64,000 bases of DNA from Lentisphaerota bacterium (GTDB lineage: Bacteria > Verrucomicrobiota > Lentisphaeria > Oligosphaerales > JABHEG01), in NCBI GenBank assembly GCA_018676675.1, contig JABHEG010000311.1, positions 35,077-99,076 of the forward strand, given 5' to 3'. Shown in pieces: positions 9,032-17,945 of this stretch (position 1 is the first letter of the stretch; each line of letters starts with the position of its first letter). The translations under genes and the position numbers were made by a program. The notes beneath the pieces are model-generated. The model did not search any database, was not told the DNA's origin, and was given only the letters and a program-made list of their open reading frames with translations.

Positions 9032-10516
9032 TCACGGTGTATAGGGCGCCATCTCAGGATGTGAGATGAAAGGGGATGCTGGTAATCTAGCCCGGTTGTA
9101 TAGGTTCCACGGCTTGTCTTTTGGGACGACCTGTCCGTAGGCGTAGCGAACCGCTGCCGGCTGGGCAACGGCCCCACTGGAACACACGACCTGATTCTCC
9201 ACGATCATGGCCCCGGCGACATGCCAGACTGCGTCGGCGCCCGCGACTTCGAAACCGTTGACGCCTAACCCGCTGAGGATCTGTGTCGGCTTGAGGTCGA
9301 CCTTGCGCCCCGTTGTCAGCCCGCCATCGACATGTTCAAAGGTCAGCACCGCCTTGCCACCATCGACATGCATCGACTTGAACAACGGGCCGCTGACAAT
9401 GACATCCTTGCCGTATTGCTGTGCCAGTGGCCAGCGCGCCAGGCGTTCAGCAACATCCAGTTTGTTGGCCGGATGGATGTCATCCAGGGCCAGGTCGATG
9501 GTCACTGCCATGCCGGTGTTCGGCTCGTACATCGCCCGGCGCTGCTCATCCCGCATCGGTGCCCAGCCAGGGGCGGTGTACTGCGGAAGCTGTACATAGT
9601 ACACCGGCAGATCCGGTCGCCGCCAAGCCGCTCGCCAACCACGGATTAGGGCCTTCATCTTCTCACAGTAGAATCGTGGGTCCTCACCTTCGCCGCAGTT
9701 GGACTCAGCTTGGTACCACAGCACGCCGCGTATGGCATGCCCGACAATAGGGGCGATCCGGGAGTTGTACACCGTCCCGGGCAACCACGAGTCGTCGCGC
9801 GCCCATACGCCACCGACCATGCTCCTCAGGCCGTCCCAGTCCTTCTGCCCAGCAAGTTCACGCTCTCTCCGCAGGACGGGATGGCCGTCAAACGCCGACT
9901 CGGGAATGAAGGGCTCGATCGGGTGTCCTCCCCAGGCCGTCTCGATGATCCCGATCGGCACGTTCAGCTCGGCATGCAGCCGTCGTGCGACCAGAAACGC
10001 GACTGCCGAGAAATGGGCCGCGGTGGCGGGTGTGGACACGAGCCAAGCGCCGCCGTCGGCAATCGCTGACTGTGGCACATCGGCTTCCGGCTGGTTGATC
10101 GCGCGATAGCGAATGTCGCTGAGATCGGCCTCTGCAAGAATCTCCCCGATTTCCGGGAGCCTGCTGGTGCAGTCAGCCATCTTGCAGTCCATATTCGACT
10201 GGCCGGACGCATGCCACACCTCACCGACCAGTACGTTGCGGACGACGATCGTGTCTTCGCAGAGCACCAGCAAGTCGGCGGGAACACTCGAGGCTGCGAG
10301 CGGCATCAACTCAACAGCCCAAACGCCCGTATCGTCGACCGTGCCCCTAGCCACCTGGCCTGAGAACGATACCGTTATCTGCCTACGAGCCGGCCCACGA
10401 CCCCATATGCGTACCGGCATGCCTTGCTGCAGTACCATGCTGTCGCCGAAGATATCGGCCAGCGAAAAGCCCTGCGACGCTGCATCAGTTGCTTTCCCAG
10501 CACGCGCCAAGCTCAT
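9032..10516 (-). CDS. Sialate O-acetylesterase-like SGNH hydrolase
   Basis: A 494-residue SASA-family esterase (PF03629 type). The start is the ATG at 10516, whose ATGA overlaps the stop of the 1471-residue gene; an upstream in-frame start would only add an out-of-place extension. Typical motifs are present: MVLQQGMPVRIWG at the N-terminus, the catalytic block GEVWHASGQSNM with Ser107, IETAWGGHPIEPF, GVLWYQAESN, and DIHPANKLDVAERLA carrying the catalytic Asp/His. No signal peptide is visible: the frame starts directly with MSLARAG and a short linker. That is odd for this family. Either it acts in the cytoplasm on imported acetylated oligosaccharides or the native N-terminus has been lost. Translational coupling to the double esterase suggests a shared substrate. 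Confidence 0.87.
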   Translation of the reverse strand: MSLARAGKATDAASQGFSLADIFGDSMVLQQGMPVRIWGRGPARRQITVSFSGQVARGTVDDTGVWAVELMPLAASSVPADLLVLCEDTIVVRNVLVGEVWHASGQSNMDCKMADCTSRLPEIGEILAEADLSDIRYRAINQPEADVPQSAIADGGAWLVSTPATAAHFSAVAFLVARRLHAELNVPIGIIETAWGGHPIEPFIPESAFDGHPVLRRERELAGQKDWDGLRSMVGGVWARDDSWLPGTVYNSRIAPIVGHAIRGVLWYQAESNCGEGEDPRFYCEKMKALIRGWRAAWRRPDLPVYYVQLPQYTAPGWAPMRDEQRRAMYEPNTGMAVTIDLALDDIHPANKLDVAERLARWPLAQQYGKDVIVSGPLFKSMHVDGGKAVLTFEHVDGGLTTGRKVDLKPTQILSGLGVNGFEVAGADAVWHVAGAMIVENQVVCSSGAVAQPAAVRYAYGQVVPKDKPWNLYNRARLPASPFISHPEMAPYTP

Positions 10517-13500
10517 TTCTGCCCCCCTCCGGTCAGGTAGGCATCTGCCCAACTTGCGTGGTCGCCGCCCTTGCCATCCCCCCCGTCGGTCACGATCAGG
10601 GTCAATGTGACAGCGCCCTTTACCGGAATGCTCAGGTCTCTGGCCTTGTAGCCGGCGCTGCGGACCTTGCCGCTGGCGAATACTTCCTTGCCGTCGACCT
10701 GGATTTCCATCTCCACGAGTCCCTTGTGCGCGTCGTCAGGGCCGGGAACGACGTGGAAGCCGGTGTACCTGCCGTCCAATGGGAAGACGATCTCCGAATT
10801 GGCATGAACTCCCAGGCCGCGTGTGTAGGCTTTGCCGCCCACGCTGATCGCCGTTCCTTCCCACGCTCTGTTGTTCATGAGCCGATGGAAGCTCTCTGCC
10901 TTGCTCGCCATCTCCTTTGTCAAGTAAAGCCTGCCATCTTGATGCGTCTCTTGGGGGGCTCTCCTCAAGGGCAGCCACTTGAACTGTGAGAAGATCACCT
11001 TGGTGATGTCTGAACCCGCCTTCGGTTTGATCTGGATTTGGGCGGCACGTGACCAGCCGTCCAGGGGGCTTCTGTTCCCGCGGTGCGTCAGTCTGTCGTC
11101 CTTGATGACCATCTCTTGCCACTCGTCGGAGGCCGTGATCTCGATGTCCGTCTCGTACCAGCCATTTACCACCAGCATCAGAGCCTGGGGCTGGGTGCAG
11201 TAGAACTTGAAGGACAGCTGAGCGTCGGCCGGCGCCCGCCACTTGGGATCGCTGAATTGCTCGCTCACTGTTCCGTGGTGACGATTGAGGACACGGAATC
11301 CCTGGACCCCGCCGACACCCTCGACCGGGGCGACATTGCTCCACACCCCGGTGCCTTCCGAGATGATGTCGGACGTGCTGTCGGTCGCAACGGCCTTCCC
11401 GAGCTTTGCCGGTACCGCAGCAGTGAAATCCGAGGAAACCACGATATCCGGGGCGTACCGGATATTGGCAAAGGCGAACACGTAGTCGTCTACGTTAAGG
11501 ACGGGCATCTTGACGACCCAGGTGTCGCCGGTCCGAGTGGCCTCCGCATCACGCCAGGAACGCCCGAAACTGACCGGGTTCTTCAGGGCATAGTACGCCT
11601 GGAACTCCGTGATCTTTTCAGGAGAAGCAGGGGTGACGTGGAGTTCGGGAACCCCATCCATTCCGAGCGCAATCTCCGACTTCGGACGTTCCGGCCACGG
11701 AATGTCTTTGCCCAGAACATGTTTCTCGAGCCAGAGCTTGCAGTTCTGCCCCAGCTTCTCGGTGTTGTGATGTCCGCGCGCTTGATGGGCGAAGGCCCAC
11801 GGCACCACGGGTTTGAACATCTTGAAGGTCTGCTCGCCGCGTTCGTGTCCCCCGTGATGATCGTTGGTGCCGTTAAGCCACAGGCTGGCCGCGGTGATAT
11901 AGGGCGCATGAGCTTGTGGCGCAATGGCGGAAAGGTAGAGTTCCTCGCCCGGGCTCTTTTCCGGCTCGCGGTAGGGCGTGTTGTACAGCCAGACGCTGCG
12001 GGTGCGATAGTACTCCAGCCAGCCGACCCCGAAGTAGGCAACGATTGCCTTCACGCGCGGATCTATGCCGAGATTCCACATAATGGTCCCGCCGTAGGAG
12101 TAGCCCTTGGCACCGATGCGGTTCGGATCGACTTCCTTCTGAGCCAGCAGGTAGCTGAGAGCGCGTCGCTGCAGGGCATACCAAACGTAGTCGGACGTCT
12201 GGCTGGGATCGGTGATGGATGCGCCGTCCCGGAGCTTCGAGTTGACCAGAGGGCCTTTCATGTTGCCGCGGCTCAGCTTCTCCGGGTACTTGGTGTAGTG
12301 CTCCCGTCCTTCGAATTCGCGGCCCGCATAGTCGTGCGCGAGCACGGCCCAGCCAGCCTTGACATACTCGAGGCTGATGTTCGGCTGGCCATACCAGCCG
12401 TGGACGTCCAGCAGGCCCGGCGCGTTCTCGACGCCAGCCTTCACGCTGTACTTGCAGAAAACCCGGGTCTCTTCGCCATTGACGTACGCGCTGACGTAGG
12501 ATTCCCGGTAATAGATGCCGTCTTGGGTCTTTTCCTTAACGATCTCTTCACTGAAAGCGCCCTTTTCCGGATCGTAGTCCTGCCAGACCTCGGGCGGAGT
12601 TGGCAATGCCGCCTTGCTCTGCGCCGGGGCGTTTTGCAGCAGGTGAGCATCGACCCAACTGCCGTGGTCGCCGCCTTTGCCGTTGCCGCCGTCGGTCACG
12701 ACCAACTTGAGCTCTTGAGCATGTTCGACGGAGAGGTCGACCGGCGTGGTTTTCCATCGCGTCAGCAGACCGCTGTCAAGGACTTTTTTGTCGTCGACAT
12801 GGACCTCGAAGGTGATCGTGGCGCTCTTCCATGCCTGAGCAATGGCGCGGAACCGCTTGAACTTGCCGCCGAGGAAGAAGAGTATCTCTCCGGCAGCGTG
12901 TGTCGTCAGACCGTGCGCGTGGGGCTTGCCGTCGATCACCAGCGGCTTGCCGTCAAGCCACGCGTTCATCGTGGACTTGTAGCCGTCGATGTGGTGATCG
13001 GCATACTTGATGTCGATGTAGGTCTTGCCGTCGACGACGGGGGCGTCCAGGAGCCTCACCTCACGACGCGCATTCAGCTCCTCTCGGGTGCCGTTGACCC
13101 AGCGAAGGCTGCGGAACTCCGGCGCTTCGCCTTGCCATTCTGCTCCCAGTCGAAGCGGCTTGCCGTCTTTAGGTCGCAGGTGTTCGATTTGGCTCAGTCT
13201 CAGCTCCTTTATCCCCTCCCAATCCAGTCTCACGCCTCCTTCTGCGTCCTTGAAATCGGTTGGGTACAGGAGCACCTGTTGCGATTGTCCCCCTCCCTCG
13301 AGCTTGACCTCGGCGGCTGACTTGTCCAATCCCAGCGCCAGTTTGTTCGGCTGTTTCGAACGCACCTCGAGAGCCAGCTTGGCAAACGCCGGGGCCTGGT
13401 ATCTGTCGTCGTGGATTTTGCGCGTTTTTCGCTGCCAGTTCTCCGGGTCGTTGGAATAGATGAACCACTCCTTTTCCCAGTCTTCCGCGAAATCTTCGAT

Positions 13501-14928
13501 CACAGGTGACGGCTTCAGTGTGGCCTTGACGCCTGCCGCAGCCAGTTGTTCCGGGGTGACCATGCTCATGACTGACGAGAGATTGAACCGACTGGTGGTG
13601 TAGGTGCCGTAGTAGTAGCCGGCGCCGGTCACCGGTTTGTCCAGCGCGTAGAGGACGTTGGCATACACCCAAAACGGCTTGTCCGTGCTGAGGAGTGGCA
13701 CATCCGCCAGCCAGGCGTCGCTGTTCTGTGTCGGGGCGACGTGGTGCCAGAACCGGTCCCGGGCTGGCGCGTCTCCTTGCTGCGTGTAGAAGATGTCGAC
13801 GGCGAGGATTTCTTTCGAGGTGTCCGGCCTCACGAGGAAGGACGGCACACCGTTCTCACCATCCAGCGTCAACTCAGCCTGCGGAGTCTGTGGGAAGGAG
13901 AACGTGCCCTTGAGGTACTTATCCATCCACAGCTGTGTAGCCACCTCGTATTCCGCGGTGTCCTGGTGCTGGTGGTGTGCTGCACAGGTAACGCGCCAGT
14001 CCGTACTCTTGATCTCCTTGATTGCGCTCTGCAAGTCCTCAATGCGGCCGTGGAAGTCGTTCGTCGGGCTGAGGAACATGATCGGGCAGGAGATGTTCTT
14101 CAGGCTGGCGTTGTCGCAGATCGTGGCTCGCAGCATCGCGTTCTTGTCCCCTCGGTGGCTAACCCCGCCGCAGGACGGTGCGGCGGCCTTGACGCGGTCA
14201 TCGGCACCCGCGGTCATGACCGTCAGCTTGCCGCCCATGGAATGCCCATAGACACCGAGCCTGCCTCCGTCGACGTCCCGTTGCTGCTCCAGAAACGTCA
14301 GTGCCCGGCGCGCCCCCAGCGTGCAAAGGAACCAGGAGTCATTGCGCGGCGATTCCACGGCGTCCAACGTATGCTCATGGGGGGTGAGACGCGAGAATCC
14401 GTGAGCGTAGCGACTTGGCGCATGATAGCCGTCCAGCGCACCCCAGTCTGTGATCAGCCTGTAGTTGGGATCGTCCGTCTTGCCGTCCCAGAAGAGCTTC
14501 ACCTCGTTCGGTGTCACCCGGTAGCCAGGCGCATCGATGCGCCCCGCCCAGGAGATGGAGATCGTGGCATAGCCGCGTTTGGCGTTTGTGAAGCACGCGT
14601 TCCAGTGTGCGTATTGTCCGCCCCCGTGTATCTGCACCAAACCAGGAAGCTTGCGTCCGCCCTTGGGGTACCCGTAGACCGCCGCCATCATGGCCTTCTT
14701 CCCCTTGAAGATGCCAATGCGGTAACGCAAGACCTTCAGTACGACGCCGTCCTGCTCCCATTCCTTGAGGACTTCGACATCGAGCGGTTCGGCGCGCGGG
14801 TCCAACCCCGCCCACATTTCCTCAAGTGTCCGCGGGGCTTTTTCGTCTGCGAGAGGCGGCAGCGTTTCCCCTCCAGCAGTGGCCATACATCCTGCGAGCG
14901 TGATTGCGATTGGCAGTGCTTTGGTCAC
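10513..14928 (-). CDS. Double-headed secreted esterase: two alpha/beta-hydrolases and two NPCBM-like domains
   Basis: A 1471-residue protein from a GTG at 14928 with GGAG 7 bases upstream. The N-terminus TLAGC fits a lipoprotein signal (Cys14). Domain order: hydrolase 1 (about 25-345; IHGGGQ at 100-105, Ser230 in GHSMGG, Asp291, His321), a beta-rich spacer (480-620), an NPCBM/CBM51-like domain (635-765, ending VTDGGNGKGGDHGSW), hydrolase 2 (about 785-1130; Ser944 in GYSYGG, Asp1023 in GTNDHH, His1053), a second beta spacer, and a second NPCBM-like domain (1340-1470, ending VTDGGDGKGGDHASW). Hydrolase 1 is a paralogue of 3688-5730; hydrolase 2 is a different, dipeptidyl-peptidase/acetylxylan-esterase-like type. 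Both catalytic sites look intact. The repeated catalytic-plus-binding layout suggests a surface enzyme removing two kinds of acyl group from one polymer. Confidence 0.88.
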   Translation of the reverse strand: MTKALPIAITLAGCMATAGGETLPPLADEKAPRTLEEMWAGLDPRAEPLDVEVLKEWEQDGVVLKVLRYRIGIFKGKKAMMAAVYGYPKGGRKLPGLVQIHGGGQYAHWNACFTNAKRGYATISISWAGRIDAPGYRVTPNEVKLFWDGKTDDPNYRLITDWGALDGYHAPSRYAHGFSRLTPHEHTLDAVESPRNDSWFLCTLGARRALTFLEQQRDVDGGRLGVYGHSMGGKLTVMTAGADDRVKAAAPSCGGVSHRGDKNAMLRATICDNASLKNISCPIMFLSPTNDFHGRIEDLQSAIKEIKSTDWRVTCAAHHQHQDTAEYEVATQLWMDKYLKGTFSFPQTPQAELTLDGENGVPSFLVRPDTSKEILAVDIFYTQQGDAPARDRFWHHVAPTQNSDAWLADVPLLSTDKPFWVYANVLYALDKPVTGAGYYYGTYTTSRFNLSSVMSMVTPEQLAAAGVKATLKPSPVIEDFAEDWEKEWFIYSNDPENWQRKTRKIHDDRYQAPAFAKLALEVRSKQPNKLALGLDKSAAEVKLEGGGQSQQVLLYPTDFKDAEGGVRLDWEGIKELRLSQIEHLRPKDGKPLRLGAEWQGEAPEFRSLRWVNGTREELNARREVRLLDAPVVDGKTYIDIKYADHHIDGYKSTMNAWLDGKPLVIDGKPHAHGLTTHAAGEILFFLGGKFKRFRAIAQAWKSATITFEVHVDDKKVLDSGLLTRWKTTPVDLSVEHAQELKLVVTDGGNGKGGDHGSWVDAHLLQNAPAQSKAALPTPPEVWQDYDPEKGAFSEEIVKEKTQDGIYYRESYVSAYVNGEETRVFCKYSVKAGVENAPGLLDVHGWYGQPNISLEYVKAGWAVLAHDYAGREFEGREHYTKYPEKLSRGNMKGPLVNSKLRDGASITDPSQTSDYVWYALQRRALSYLLAQKEVDPNRIGAKGYSYGGTIMWNLGIDPRVKAIVAYFGVGWLEYYRTRSVWLYNTPYREPEKSPGEELYLSAIAPQAHAPYITAASLWLNGTNDHHGGHERGEQTFKMFKPVVPWAFAHQARGHHNTEKLGQNCKLWLEKHVLGKDIPWPERPKSEIALGMDGVPELHVTPASPEKITEFQAYYALKNPVSFGRSWRDAEATRTGDTWVVKMPVLNVDDYVFAFANIRYAPDIVVSSDFTAAVPAKLGKAVATDSTSDIISEGTGVWSNVAPVEGVGGVQGFRVLNRHHGTVSEQFSDPKWRAPADAQLSFKFYCTQPQALMLVVNGWYETDIEITASDEWQEMVIKDDRLTHRGNRSPLDGWSRAAQIQIKPKAGSDITKVIFSQFKWLPLRRAPQETHQDGRLYLTKEMASKAESFHRLMNNRAWEGTAISVGGKAYTRGLGVHANSEIVFPLDGRYTGFHVVPGPDDAHKGLVEMEIQVDGKEVFASGKVRSAGYKARDLSIPVKGAVTLTLIVTDGGDGKGGDHASWADAYLTGGGQK

Positions 14929-15325
14929 AGCAGTTCTCCATCCAGGTACGGTTCATCAATAGAAGATAGCAGGGCGCTGTGGTTCCCAAATGGCTACAAT
15001 CGCCCGGTCTTGTGTGCATTGTCACCATAGTTGGCGGCGGGCGCGAATTCGGGGCCCTGCGTTGCCAGATCTTGTATGAGGGGCTGTTCCGGCACTCCTC
15101 GTGCGTACTGAAGTACGTGCGGGGAGTGCCGGAACAGCTGGTCGCCAAGAGCTGGTGACCCGACAGGGCGGGCTGCTTCCGACCGACCAAGCTCAACAGA
15201 GACAATGCCGAGAATGCGAGCAGAAGGCAAGGCAACCCTTTGGGCGGGCGCCTGGTTGCGATCATCCGGCGAATCGATCAACGCCGATACTCATATCGAC
15301 TTATGATTGCTCCGCCAGACGCTCA
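14929..15325 (-). other. Intergenic region with a long hairpin and no recognised gene
   Basis: About 400 bases lie between the rhamnosidase stop and the start of the double esterase. Short frames on both strands show no family resemblance. The region holds the long inverted repeat at 15083-15138 and, next to 14928, the ribosome site of the double esterase. It probably contains the end of one transcript and the promoter of the next, but I could not place a convincing -35/-10 pair. Confidence 0.5.
15083..15138. repeat. 27-bp-arm inverted repeat (hairpin), possible terminator or palindromic element
   Basis: The arms at 15083-15109 and 15112-15138 pair over 27 positions with three departures, all of which could be G-U or near-G-U pairs in RNA, around a two-base centre. 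The arm begins GCTGTTCCGGCACTCC. It lies about 190 bases downstream of the GH78 gene stop. There is no T-run after it on either strand, so a classical rho-independent terminator is doubtful. A dispersed palindromic repeat or a bidirectional RNA-stabilising hairpin is equally possible. Confidence 0.7.
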
Positions 15326-17737
15326 TCAACCATCCACCCGCGCAGGGCCCGGAATTTGCGCCCGCCACCAACAGTCACATGCATCAGGGGTGTTGACCTG
15401 TATCTCCAACTCCTCTCCTTTGAGGCTCCAATCAACCGTGATGTCGCCATGGGGCGTCGGTACAAGACCTCGGGCAAAGGTCAGGCCGCATGGTTGTGGG
15501 CATACGGCGACACGCGAGAAGCCCGGGTCCAGTGGTGCGATCCCCAGAATCCTGGTCGACATTTGGTAGAGCACGGTGCCATTCCATGCGTGGCTCAGAT
15601 CCCCCTTGCCCCACATCTCGTAAGAGGTCTGAGTTTCCTCGACGATCGTCCAGCGCTTCAGTAGGTCTACAGCGTAGGCTCCGAAGACACCGGCATGGTC
15701 CAATGCATCGAAGACAAAGTGCATGAAGTAGGGCTGCACCTCTACGGAGGACTGACGCATAGCCCGATGCATGATGTCGGCCTGCCGGTTCTCCGGCGCG
15801 AGATCGTAGAGAACGGCAAGGGAATTGACGTGCGGGGTGTGCGTCCGGACGTCCTGGTCGGGTGGGAGCCACGGCTCGAAAGGCGCCACCTCGGATACGA
15901 AGGGCACGCCGTCGCGATAGAGCCCTTCGTCCTCATCCCAGAGCACGGCATTGAAGTCCGTGCAGAGCTCGGCACGCAACTCCCGGTAACGGGCAAGTCG
16001 GGAGGAGTCGCCCTGCAATTCTGCCACCCGAATCCCATCCACCAGGCCGCGGTAGTAAAAGGCACTCATGTACCCCATACCGATGACCGCAGGGGGGTGA
16101 TGCCCGCTGAAGCCGGCAATGTCGACCCAGTCCAGGAACATGTAGGTAGGCGCGTTGCAGATCAGTCCGTTCTTTCCTCGCCATGACTCGAACGTGTCCA
16201 GCAGCTTGTGCACCTGCTCCGCAGTCTCGAGCACGACGCCTTGGTCCCCAGTGTAGTCATAGTAAGCCATCAGCATCTGCAGCCACAGGAGCGAATAGCT
16301 CGTGTGAAAATTGCGGTACTCCACGGTGGTCAGCACTCGGGCGAACTTGCGAAGGTCCTGCCTGACCAGCCAGGGAGCACCGAATACCTGGAAGTTGATC
16401 AGGGCCTCAATCAAGTAGTCGCCGGGGTCGCTGATCGGCTCCTGATGGTGCGGCGAGTCGAGGTGATGCGTTTGCATGCAGATCTGCAGGGCATGTCGTG
16501 ACGACTTCCACAGGGCATTCAGTTCGGGATCACTGCATTCGAAGCTGCCCCGGTACTCAACGGGCTGCGAGGTGAACACGAGCTGGATATCCCGGATCTC
16601 GATCGGTCGGGTGACATTGCGGGCCTCAACCCGCAGATAGGTGCAGCTCCCGTATCCCGGGAACTCGAAGGACTGCTTCCCATCGCGCAGAATACAGGCC
16701 ACAACGCGATTTGGGTTGCCCCGCAGTTCCTCCCAGCTGAACAGGAGCTCGGCGCCGGCACAGCCATTGACTCTCACCCCAACGTAAGCGGGGATCACCC
16801 GGTCCACTTTGAGATAGAAAGAGCCATCGCCCTTGATGCGGATCGTTTGCCCTTCTTCCGGAGTTACCGGCACATCGATGGCCCCCTCAACGTCAACGAT
16901 TTCCCGGACGGGGTAGCGGGCTTCCATGCACGGAGGAATCTCGCTCGGGGCCATCGGGCCCCAAATGGACTCGATCTCCGTCGCGTCTTTCCACGTCGCA
17001 CCACCATCGCGCCCTTCCAGCCACCCCACAGGCTCCTGCGCGGCCACGCACGTCATGTCGGCCCTCGCCGCGCGCTCGTTGTACGCGCTGTCCGGGGCAG
17101 GGGCATGGTCGTCTCGGCATGCTCCAGGGGCGGCGCAGACCAGGTACTCTCCCGGCGATGACTGCCACGAGGCGTCGGTCGCTATCGATAGGCTGTCGCC
17201 ATCGGCCCGCGTCACCTGTGCGTCAAGCCAGAAGCCGGGCTTTCCGGCCGTCAGGTAGGCCCCGGCGCGCTGATACACGAACACTTCAGCGGCAATGGTG
17301 TTGGCCCCCGGCTGGAAGTAGGGCGTCAGGTCCCGGACAACGTAGAGCCACTGCCGGGTCGAGATGGCGTACCGGTCTTTCACGATGACCGGGATGTCGC
17401 TGCCGATGTCGTCCGGGCCACGAGCCACCATGATCCCGTTCACGTAAAGCCGAAAACAGACATCGGCACTGATACGTGCGGTTACCTGTTGCGGCTGGTC
17501 GGGAAGCTCAACGGTTTTGCGGAACAGCGCCAGGTCGTGGCGTCCCGGCCACTCATCCTGGTTGACATAGATCCAGCGCGCCGCGAACGACTCGGGCTCA
17601 TGATCAGGGATTGCGAACCGATAGCCCGGGGCCTGCACGCCCTCCTCATCAACAGTTGCCGACATGCCGGGGTACCGGATGGGGCCGAGGCCGGCTGTCG
17701 GCAGAGATCGATCACCTGCTTCTCGATGGTTCTTCAT
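15326..17737 (-). CDS. GH78-like alpha-L-rhamnosidase
   Basis: An 803-residue alpha-L-rhamnosidase-like protein, start ATG 17737 with AGAGG 5 bases upstream and no signal peptide, so probably cytoplasmic. Residues about 50-180 are the N-terminal beta-sandwich (WIYVNQDEWPGRHDLALFRK, VCFRLYVNG). Residues about 400-700 are the (alpha/alpha)6 barrel: the family's DCPQRDER-type loop appears as DSPHHQEPISDPGDY, followed by the SWRGKNGLI and FLDWVDIAG stretches. The C-terminal sandwich begins with HAWNGTVLYQMS, LGIAPLDPGF and the VPTPHGDITVDW motif, all typical of GH78. The changed catalytic loop is a known subgroup variant, so the exact sugar specificity is open. It would remove terminal L-rhamnose from imported oligosaccharides. 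It is downstream of the URO-D gene, separated by the MITE-like element. Confidence 0.83.
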   Translation of the reverse strand: MKNHREAGDRSLPTAGLGPIRYPGMSATVDEEGVQAPGYRFAIPDHEPESFAARWIYVNQDEWPGRHDLALFRKTVELPDQPQQVTARISADVCFRLYVNGIMVARGPDDIGSDIPVIVKDRYAISTRQWLYVVRDLTPYFQPGANTIAAEVFVYQRAGAYLTAGKPGFWLDAQVTRADGDSLSIATDASWQSSPGEYLVCAAPGACRDDHAPAPDSAYNERAARADMTCVAAQEPVGWLEGRDGGATWKDATEIESIWGPMAPSEIPPCMEARYPVREIVDVEGAIDVPVTPEEGQTIRIKGDGSFYLKVDRVIPAYVGVRVNGCAGAELLFSWEELRGNPNRVVACILRDGKQSFEFPGYGSCTYLRVEARNVTRPIEIRDIQLVFTSQPVEYRGSFECSDPELNALWKSSRHALQICMQTHHLDSPHHQEPISDPGDYLIEALINFQVFGAPWLVRQDLRKFARVLTTVEYRNFHTSYSLLWLQMLMAYYDYTGDQGVVLETAEQVHKLLDTFESWRGKNGLICNAPTYMFLDWVDIAGFSGHHPPAVIGMGYMSAFYYRGLVDGIRVAELQGDSSRLARYRELRAELCTDFNAVLWDEDEGLYRDGVPFVSEVAPFEPWLPPDQDVRTHTPHVNSLAVLYDLAPENRQADIMHRAMRQSSVEVQPYFMHFVFDALDHAGVFGAYAVDLLKRWTIVEETQTSYEMWGKGDLSHAWNGTVLYQMSTRILGIAPLDPGFSRVAVCPQPCGLTFARGLVPTPHGDITVDWSLKGEELEIQVNTPDACDCWWRAQIPGPARVDG

Positions 17738-17781
17738 CTGTTCCTCTCATGCCTTTCTCGGTTCGGCCATCCCTGCGCCTG

Positions 17782-17945
17782 GTGTGCCGTCCCTGAAGTA
17801 ATGAAGCACGAATTGCAGCTGTCTTGGACGCAGAGACGCTCCACCGGGCGACGACGATGGCTCAGCATCGACTTACGCCCGGAGATGCACCTGAAGCGAC
17901 CAGAATGGCCGACGTTCGTGCACCATTACTTCAGGGACGGCACAC
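17782..17945. mobile_element. 164-bp MITE-like element with 31-bp terminal inverted repeats
   Basis: The ends 17782-17812 and 17915-17945 are inverted copies matching at 29 of 31 positions (outer sequence GTGTGCCGTCCCTGAAGTAA). The 102-base middle has no coding frame but holds a smaller CCGGGCG/CGCCCGG pair. No target-site duplication is visible. The minus-strand URO-D gene runs into the right-hand arm: its last codons read V-C-R-P-stop entirely from element sequence, so the element interrupted or replaced the gene's original end. Small non-coding size plus inverted ends fit a miniature element moved by a transposase elsewhere. Confidence 0.72.

Noticed and set aside
11083..13320. Long plus-strand open frame (about 745 codons) opposite the double esterase
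   Set aside because: The minus-strand frame has clear domains, a ribosome site and an operon overlap; the plus-strand product has no family features. Long antisense frames are expected in GC-rich genes.
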